NCBI RefSeq assembly: GCF_003946305.1 | Contig: NZ_RHNS01000005.1 | Span: 1 to 64,000 of the forward strand | Direction of reading: 5' to 3' | Origin: Lacticaseibacillus porcinae | GTDB lineage: Bacteria; Bacillota; Bacilli; Lactobacillales; Lactobacillaceae | DNA length: 64,000 bases | Shown here: positions 58,436 to 64,000 of the stretch, in pieces | Position numbering within the stretch: the first letter of the stretch is position 1 | Layout: each line of letters begins with the position of its first letter | The notes under the pieces: model-generated | Databases searched by the model: none | What the model saw: only the letters and a program-made list of their open reading frames with translations | Told to the model about the DNA's origin: nothing | Position numbers and translations under genes: made by a program

Positions 58436-60835
58436 CTATTTCAGATTTTTGCCTTGACGCAAGCCTTGGCCGGTGGTCTGACCAACACGATATGCCCGCC
58501 GTACTGCCGTAACGGTCGGTGACTTAGCCAGGGTCTGGTGCGCCCCGATATTGACGTCGGTCAGTCGATTGGAAATCACTGTGCCAAGCGTTTGGTTAGC
58601 CGTCGTATCAAATTGATGTTGTGCGTCTAAGGCGGCATGTTGATCATTCAAAATCGCCGTTTGTCCAGCCTGAACTGCACTAGCCGTTGCGCGCGGCATG
58701 GATTGTGTGGAAACATGTGGGACCTCGTAACTAGTAGTGGTGTGCCCTCCACCAAGTGTCTGTGGCCGCTGTTGAGTCGGTTGCGACTGAGTGCCACCCA
58801 AGCTTGGTTGTGCGGCCGCACCTGACATCGCGGTTTGACTCCCTTGAGGAATACCAGCGGCACCGACTGGAACAGCTTCATCACTGCTCATGTCTGGCAC
58901 AGTGTGTGCAGGACTCACCCCATAACCGAGCGCTTGTCGTGCGGCTGATGTACCTAACGATGGCGCTGATCCAGCGTTCGTGCCAAGCTGGGACGCTTGG
59001 CCAACTTGGGCCGGTTGAAGCTTGCTACCAACTAAATCCTTAGCAGCCTGTGGCATTTCTGGCGCCGCAACATCGGGCGCGGAGTAATCTTGTCCGTTCC
59101 CGAGTCCAACATCGGTATTGGCAACGTCTTGTTGCAACTGTGGCGCCGTAGCGTCACCACTAGTCGGATCGGCCGTTGTGCCCAACCCACCCAAGGAGCT
59201 AACGCTACCTGCCCCGATGTCCGCTTGTGCTGGCAAATCAGGTGCTGACATGGCTGGTTCTTCAGTACCATTCCCGTTTGCCCCTGTACCAAGCGAACCG
59301 TCACTGGCTTCTAAACCGGCGTTAGCGGGATTATTACCGTTGTCAGCAGCAGTATCCGAGATTGGTGCTGCCTGACCCTTATCGCTAACATTTGGTTGCG
59401 CAGTGGCTGTTGAGGATGCACTCGTTGGAACGCCGTTGGTCTGAGTAGCTGTAGCTGGGCCGCTAGTAGCTTGTTTTTGATCGGATCCTTCAGCTTTCGT
59501 TGGATCAAGTTCTGGCTTCTTAGCCGCCATACCCACCGGTGCGCCACCATTCAGCTTGTCGCCCGGTAATTCCGGTTTCTTGGTCAAACCAGCGCCAAAA
59601 CCGGCGAGTGCTGACCCCGCAACTAGCCCTTTACCAGCGAGCCCTTTTGCCGCACCACCAAGCTTCTTGGTTGCATTCAACGCAGATTTGGTCGTATTAC
59701 CAGCACCACGCGCCAAAAGCATAACGTTGGTCATGGTTTGTGCCATCGAAGATAGTCCAGCATCGATGCCAAAGACTGACTGGATGATATTCGGGCCGTC
59801 GAGCACAAATAGGAAGGCGCCGATCATCGCAAAGACGCGCGCGACGCCGCCAACACCCGCCTGTGTGATAAAGCTCAAAAACTGCGCATAGAACTGTAGA
59901 ATTACACACAGTAGAAATGCGACCACAAACGAATCGCGGAGCTTGGCAATTATCTGGCGGTTGCGCTTGCCGGAGTCAAAGTCAGTGAGGGCAGCACCCT
60001 GAGCTAATAACCCAATGAAGTTGATTTCCATAATGATTTTGACCAGTTTAAAAATAACGATTGCTACCGTGATCAAATATAATAGAAGGTTCGCGGCTAG
60101 GATCCACGGATGCCAGGAGTATCGATAGTAGTTATCATCGATCTTGAAAGCCCCTTGCATGTTGTGCAGTTCCCATTTACCGTCAGCGTTCATAGACAGC
60201 TGCTTAGACAGAATCTTAGTCCCGTCGTCGCTAGCCTTAGAACCGCCAAACCAGCCGCCCGTATCAACTTTTTCGTTGATACTTAACAGTTTGATGTCTT
60301 CCATATTCTTGATTTGGTTAGTAGTTCTGGGTAGCTTTGCCTTACCACCGCTCGTCTTCCAACCGGCCTTATCTAACATGTAGACGTCGGTGATATTGCC
60401 TTGATAGATAGACACAGCGGATGGCGTATTCACCATGGCCTGTTCCGCACCATCAGTGATCAGCTTCGTCCCTTGGGTCATGAGAAATGTCAATCCAAAG
60501 AACAGTAGCACCGCCACCAAAAAGTTATTGCCTTTCTCGTGATAATCCACGCGCTTATTGTGCATCATCATCAGGCCTGCCCAGAGCAGTCCAATCGTGG
60601 CTAAAGCCCAGATAACAGGATCATACGTCTTGAGAAATCTTTGAAATGGTGCATAGCCCCAGAAGTCTAGTAACTTGTACATGTATGCAAAGATACTAGA
60701 AAGTCCATTGACGATTGTGGTGAGGCCATAGATGATCATGTATCCGATCCATCGCAACCCATCAGAAACAAAGTTGGTGACATGCAGGTAGTCTGCATAG
60801 GCTCTTAGGACTGCGATAATTTGTGTGTCACTCAA
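58436..60835 (-). CDS. trsL: VirB6/TrsL-like polytopic membrane protein
   Basis: 799 residues from a TTG. The first 400 residues hold about six to eight membrane helices (GYMIIYGLTTIVNGLSSIFA; NFLVAVLLFFGLTFL; LLLYLITVAIVIFKLVKI; FVVAFLLCVILQFYAQFL), as in VirB6-like channel proteins. The C-terminal 370 residues are low-complexity Ala/Gln/Thr/Gly/Pro-rich and probably disordered, on the cytoplasmic or surface side. It should form the core pore. Confidence 0.85.
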   Translation of the reverse strand: MSDTQIIAVLRAYADYLHVTNFVSDGLRWIGYMIIYGLTTIVNGLSSIFAYMYKLLDFWGYAPFQRFLKTYDPVIWALATIGLLWAGLMMMHNKRVDYHEKGNNFLVAVLLFFGLTFLMTQGTKLITDGAEQAMVNTPSAVSIYQGNITDVYMLDKAGWKTSGGKAKLPRTTNQIKNMEDIKLLSINEKVDTGGWFGGSKASDDGTKILSKQLSMNADGKWELHNMQGAFKIDDNYYRYSWHPWILAANLLLYLITVAIVIFKLVKIIMEINFIGLLAQGAALTDFDSGKRNRQIIAKLRDSFVVAFLLCVILQFYAQFLSFITQAGVGGVARVFAMIGAFLFVLDGPNIIQSVFGIDAGLSSMAQTMTNVMLLARGAGNTTKSALNATKKLGGAAKGLAGKGLVAGSALAGFGAGLTKKPELPGDKLNGGAPVGMAAKKPELDPTKAEGSDQKQATSGPATATQTNGVPTSASSTATAQPNVSDKGQAAPISDTAADNGNNPANAGLEASDGSLGTGANGNGTEEPAMSAPDLPAQADIGAGSVSSLGGLGTTADPTSGDATAPQLQQDVANTDVGLGNGQDYSAPDVAAPEMPQAAKDLVGSKLQPAQVGQASQLGTNAGSAPSLGTSAARQALGYGVSPAHTVPDMSSDEAVPVGAAGIPQGSQTAMSGAAAQPSLGGTQSQPTQQRPQTLGGGHTTTSYEVPHVSTQSMPRATASAVQAGQTAILNDQHAALDAQHQFDTTANQTLGTVISNRLTDVNIGAHQTLAKSPTVTAVRRAYRVGQTTGQGLRQGKNLK

Positions 60836-60889
60836 TTAATTTCACCTACGATTCTTTTGGCAGCCGCTTGAATAACAAGCGCAACGCAG

Positions 60890-61387
60890 TCACATTTCAA
60901 CATTTTTGATCCTATCCGGTTGCACTGAAGTTGCTAGATCAGCATCACCTCGTCCAAAGGCCTGCAACCCTGCCAGCGTTGTGGTGTAGACAATCAATCG
61001 AACGGGTCCTTGTGTGACCGTGATATTCTCATATTGACGTCTTGCAAGGTCATCGGTTGCCAAGTCGCCGAAAAGCTTGTCCAAGGCGGTGGCCCCGCTT
61101 TCATCGGAATAGGATCCCAATTCGCAGAGCATGTCTGAAACGGTATGCATCGTCACAAGCTCAGGAGTCTTCGCTGCGTAACACGCCCGACACACCTCCA
61201 AAATTAAGGCGTTACAAAGCGAGATTGCCGCTTCTTCCCACAGTGGATTCGGTCGAAAATCCTGGTGGAAAATAGAGTAGCTCAGCGCGTGACAACGTTG
61301 CAGCGCTTCATCATAATTCTTGTTCCAATAGGCAACCCTAATTGGTTCCAGAGGGTTGTAGCCCCTATTGATTGATGTGTTATTCAA
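60890..61387 (-). CDS. Orphan fragment of the coupling protein (partial duplication)
   Basis: 165 residues from a TTG start (MNNTSINRGYNPLEPIRVAY). It matches residues about 292-410 of the full coupling protein (SMGYNPLELVKIAYWKQDYD; PMWEEASIALCNALIL; NGTTALDKFFSSLA) and then loses similarity. It lacks Walker A, Walker B and the membrane anchor, so it corresponds mainly to the all-alpha and linking part. Diverged (roughly half the residues changed) but with no stop. It lies between trsK and trsL. It may be a decaying duplication or a stand-alone regulator of the coupling protein. Confidence 0.75.
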   Translation of the reverse strand: MNNTSINRGYNPLEPIRVAYWNKNYDEALQRCHALSYSIFHQDFRPNPLWEEAAISLCNALILEVCRACYAAKTPELVTMHTVSDMLCELGSYSDESGATALDKLFGDLATDDLARRQYENITVTQGPVRLIVYTTTLAGLQAFGRGDADLATSVQPDRIKNVEM

Positions 61388-63947
61388 TTAATTTCACCTG
61401 CAGTTCTTCTTCCTTGATCTGAAACAGAGGCTTCAGTTGTCGATACGCTTCCGGCAATAGATCCCGATTTTTGATCAAAAACACCTTCATCTCGCCGACT
61501 GTTTCATATGACATAAAAATCATTTGCCGATCAATGGGCATGTGGTGCTCCACAATGCTGTGTAGCATCTCAAGCTGGCCCTTCGTGAAAGCTTCTTCGA
61601 TTGATCGAAGATCCTCTTTAATTTCGCTAGTAACATTAGGGTTCACAGTGCTACGCTCCTTTCCTTTTGATGCAGACTTAAGGCCTGCAAACGGGTCTAC
61701 AACTGTCTTTTTATGCGGTGCAGCCTTCACAACATCGATGTTGCGAGTGCCATCAGACTGCTGTGTGACTTTGAGTTCCAAATTTTCTGATGTATGAACA
61801 TAAAACTCCTTAGGTTCAGCTTCCTTCTTGGTCGGCTTTTTAGAGTTCTTCGCCCCTTCAACTTCTGGTGCCAAGCCAAACTCCTCACGATTGATGACAA
61901 GCTCACTCAAATCAAGATCGGCATGAATTGAGCGCTTATTGCCATTCAACTGTTCAAAAGTCTGCGGATGATTGAAACGATCACCCAGATACTCATAGGC
62001 AAACGGCATGCCGTAACCTTTGGTCGAGTCTGCAAATACGGGCCACGCCGTGACGTTTTGGCCCTTAAGATCCTGGCGCTGCTTGGCGCGGATCAAAACC
62101 CACTCACCCTTACGCATCTGACGTAGTTCTTCAGCGGTCATTAAGTCCCGCGCCTGCTCGCTTTCGCCGTAGGACTTATCCAAACTCAGCGGATCGCCAT
62201 GCCGCGACGGCGCGATGATGGTCTTCTTACCTAACAACGATGCAAAATACTCAGGATCATGTTTGCCTTCAGGGAGGATACAAAGCTTATTACCACAGGC
62301 ATCAAGGATTGCTTCGGCGCCGCGTTCGCCGTACTTGTCTTGCAGTTGCGGAATCGATTGAAAGACCAGGTCATACAAGATACCTCGCTGCAGCCCGACG
62401 TTCATTGATCGCGATAGGCCGTAAATCGCTGGAATGTTGGAAACTTCCTCATAGAGGTTCAGGACCCGCCGCGGTAAGGCAGAATCCCTAGACATCGTGG
62501 CCAACTTCGACAGGACATAGGAAATCTGCGACAGGAATGTAGAGACGATCATATAATTGGAGTCGTCATAGTCTGGATAGCAGATAAACAAGGCGATCGG
62601 CTTCTCACCAGTCGCCAATTGAGCGATATCCATATCACTATGCGACGTCAGCCGCGCAATTGAATTCAAGGTGAAGTTCTTCAGCTTCGCCATGGCACCG
62701 GTGTAAATCCCAGATCGGGTAATCCCTTGAGAGAAGGTAATCGTGCCATATTGCAGCTTGGCCGGATCATTGATCGCCAAGCTGCTAAAGAACTTATCTA
62801 ACGCCGTGGTTCCGTTTTCATCAGGATTAGTCCCCAGCTCATTGAGCATGACAGAAACGGTATACATCGTGACCCGTTCTGGTGTGTCCGCCTTATAACA
62901 GACTCGGCAAACTGCTAAAATCAAGGCATTACACAACGCAATCGACGCTTCCTCCCACATCGGATCCGAATGGTTTTGATCGTTGTGGAAGATCGAATAA
63001 CTGAGTGTGTTGCACAGGCGCTGGGCCTCATCATAATCTTGTTTCCAGTAAGCGATTTTGACCAATTCTAGTGGGTTGTAGCCCATCGAATACTCTGGCG
63101 TGATCAAATTTAGGATCTTCACGTCCCAGCCATGATGCTCAAACTCAGCTTTCGTGTTCTTGACCATATCCGCCTTCAGATCGGTTACGATCACCGATTC
63201 TTTGATCATTGCGCGCATGATCAGATCCAACTTAGGATAAGTGAAAGCTTGAGTCTTCCCTGATTGCGTCCCCGCGACTGCCGCGGTGTTGGTCTTGTTA
63301 CGGTCAACCAGGTCATACCCATGCTCAGGTTGGGAATCTCGGTTATTTTCAACGAGTTCAACACCTTCGCGCTGCTTACGTGCGGCAATCGCATCAAACC
63401 CGATTGCCGCTTGCGCAGGCTTCATGGTGTAGGTCTTTGGAATCGTCAAAGACAACGCATCGGCCTGATCCAGAGGAATATGCAGTTGCGGTGTCCCCGG
63501 ATACCCTTCATACAAACTATCGTCAAGCGGAATCGCCACACTTTCTGTCGCTAGTTCTTCCGGTTCTGCAAAGCGTGCGGTCCCCATTGATCCAGTGTTA
63601 ATGTCACGGTAGGCGATCCGCATCTGATAAAGCTTCATCGGCACTTTCCACAGCCAAAACAACAACGCTATCGCCAAAGGGATCAACAAAAGCGCCGGCG
63701 TCGTCAGTGGCACAAATAGACTTTTCAGGCTGAATACTTGCCGCCAAGGAAAGTGCATCAACTGCGCGTTGCCGATATTCTTAGGCCCTGCCTTAATCAG
63801 GCTATGTGCCATCGTTCCGAAATAATAGATGACGTGCGTCACCAGGTTAGCGAACATGTATACGGCTAAGAAGCTGAGTACACCAACAGTCGCAATCATC
63901 TTAGGATCGGCAAGAATTTTCTTCCATTGTTTAAATGGCGTATTCAT
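61380..63947 (-). CDS. trsK: Type IV coupling protein VirD4/TraG (TrsK)
   Basis: About 855 residues. Two membrane segments (about 20-45 and 85-105) anchor it; Walker A is GTQSGKT (about 230-236), and KLCILPEGKHDPEYFASLLG and the T4SS-DNA_bind block lie further on. The C-terminal 250 residues (from about 600) are charged and probably contact the relaxosome. It feeds the relaxase-DNA complex into the channel. The ATG at 63947 is preferred, about 11 bases after AAGAGG; a GTG at 63959 is possible. Confidence 0.93.
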   Translation of the reverse strand: MNTPFKQWKKILADPKMIATVGVLSFLAVYMFANLVTHVIYYFGTMAHSLIKAGPKNIGNAQLMHFPWRQVFSLKSLFVPLTTPALLLIPLAIALLFWLWKVPMKLYQMRIAYRDINTGSMGTARFAEPEELATESVAIPLDDSLYEGYPGTPQLHIPLDQADALSLTIPKTYTMKPAQAAIGFDAIAARKQREGVELVENNRDSQPEHGYDLVDRNKTNTAAVAGTQSGKTQAFTYPKLDLIMRAMIKESVIVTDLKADMVKNTKAEFEHHGWDVKILNLITPEYSMGYNPLELVKIAYWKQDYDEAQRLCNTLSYSIFHNDQNHSDPMWEEASIALCNALILAVCRVCYKADTPERVTMYTVSVMLNELGTNPDENGTTALDKFFSSLAINDPAKLQYGTITFSQGITRSGIYTGAMAKLKNFTLNSIARLTSHSDMDIAQLATGEKPIALFICYPDYDDSNYMIVSTFLSQISYVLSKLATMSRDSALPRRVLNLYEEVSNIPAIYGLSRSMNVGLQRGILYDLVFQSIPQLQDKYGERGAEAILDACGNKLCILPEGKHDPEYFASLLGKKTIIAPSRHGDPLSLDKSYGESEQARDLMTAEELRQMRKGEWVLIRAKQRQDLKGQNVTAWPVFADSTKGYGMPFAYEYLGDRFNHPQTFEQLNGNKRSIHADLDLSELVINREEFGLAPEVEGAKNSKKPTKKEAEPKEFYVHTSENLELKVTQQSDGTRNIDVVKAAPHKKTVVDPFAGLKSASKGKERSTVNPNVTSEIKEDLRSIEEAFTKGQLEMLHSIVEHHMPIDRQMIFMSYETVGEMKVFLIKNRDLLPEAYRQLKPLFQIKEEELQVKLIE

Positions 63948-63955
63948 CGAACCAA

Positions 63956-64000
63956 TCACCTCTTTTTAATTAATTTCACGAAAAAAGCAGCCAGACAAAG
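63956..64000 (-). CDS. C-terminal end of the upstream transfer gene (partial)
   Basis: The minus strand reads LCLAAFFVKLIKKR-stop just before the coupling protein, with the TGA overlapping its leader. Hydrophobic plus basic end; the rest lies outside the window, so no identity can be given. Confidence 0.4.
   Translation of the reverse strand, partial: LCLAAFFVKLIKKR

Noticed and set aside
1-64000. CRISPR array, rRNA, tRNA or a plasmid replication initiator
   Set aside because: No regularly spaced repeats, no cloverleaf or rRNA stretches and no Rep-like protein were seen; the replication region must be outside the window.

Overview
The window looks like part of a large conjugative plasmid (or an integrated plasmid) of a Lactobacillaceae bacterium. 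The reasons are the low-GC Gram-positive style of start sites (GGAGG ribosome sites, frequent TTG/GTG starts), a trs-type conjugation cluster with a MobP2-like relaxase, many lactobacillar insertion sequences, and catabolic and oxygen-metabolism cargo. No replication initiator, rRNA, tRNA or CRISPR array is visible. This assignment comes from recognising gene families by eye; no database search was run.

Layout. 1-3.3 kb: a small membrane protein and an ABC-2 drug-efflux operon (ATPase, permease, TetR regulator) with a clear promoter framed by two inverted-repeat operator candidates. 3.5-13.6 kb: a visibly GC-richer island lying between two direct copies of an IS1380-family end. It holds a class Ib ribonucleotide reductase operon (nrdI-nrdE-nrdF2-nrdF) with paired NrdR boxes, then a DegV protein and a LysR regulator. 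The second IS1380 copy is interrupted by an IS200-type element. NrdF2 is a second R2 subunit that has lost three of the six metal ligands. 13.6-29.5 kb: aldose epimerase, a CPBP membrane protease whose last codons were replaced by an IS66 element, and a maltose/maltodextrin operon (two alpha-glucosidases, a neopullulanase-like enzyme, maltose phosphorylase, beta-phosphoglucomutase, MalE, MalF, MalG) without its own ATPase or regulator in the window.

29.5-40.4 kb: a graveyard of IS3, IS66 and IS5-like elements in which an NADH oxidase and a pyruvate oxidase survive as intact cargo; the latter carries a consensus cre box. 40.4-44.4 kb: a FokI/StsI-like type IIS restriction-modification pair. 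The R gene ends exactly at a solitary IS5-like end. 44.4-49.1 kb: a DUF805 pseudogene, several hairpin-rich non-coding stretches and a rightward run of small plasmid-type genes of unknown function.

49.1-64 kb: the leftward transfer region. It has a TOPRIM/DUF3991 protein, MobP2-type relaxase, two accessory proteins, a dense inverted-repeat array that is the best oriT candidate, and then a type IV secretion gene set: two membrane proteins, a SLT+CHAP wall hydrolase, VirB4/TrsE, TrsD, TrsC, a VirB6-like TrsL, an orphan fragment of the coupling protein, and the full coupling protein VirD4/TrsK. Functionally, the cargo would let the host burn maltodextrins, use oxygen through Nox and Pox, make dNTPs with an extra aerobic reductase, export toxic compounds and resist incoming DNA; the transfer genes would spread the package.
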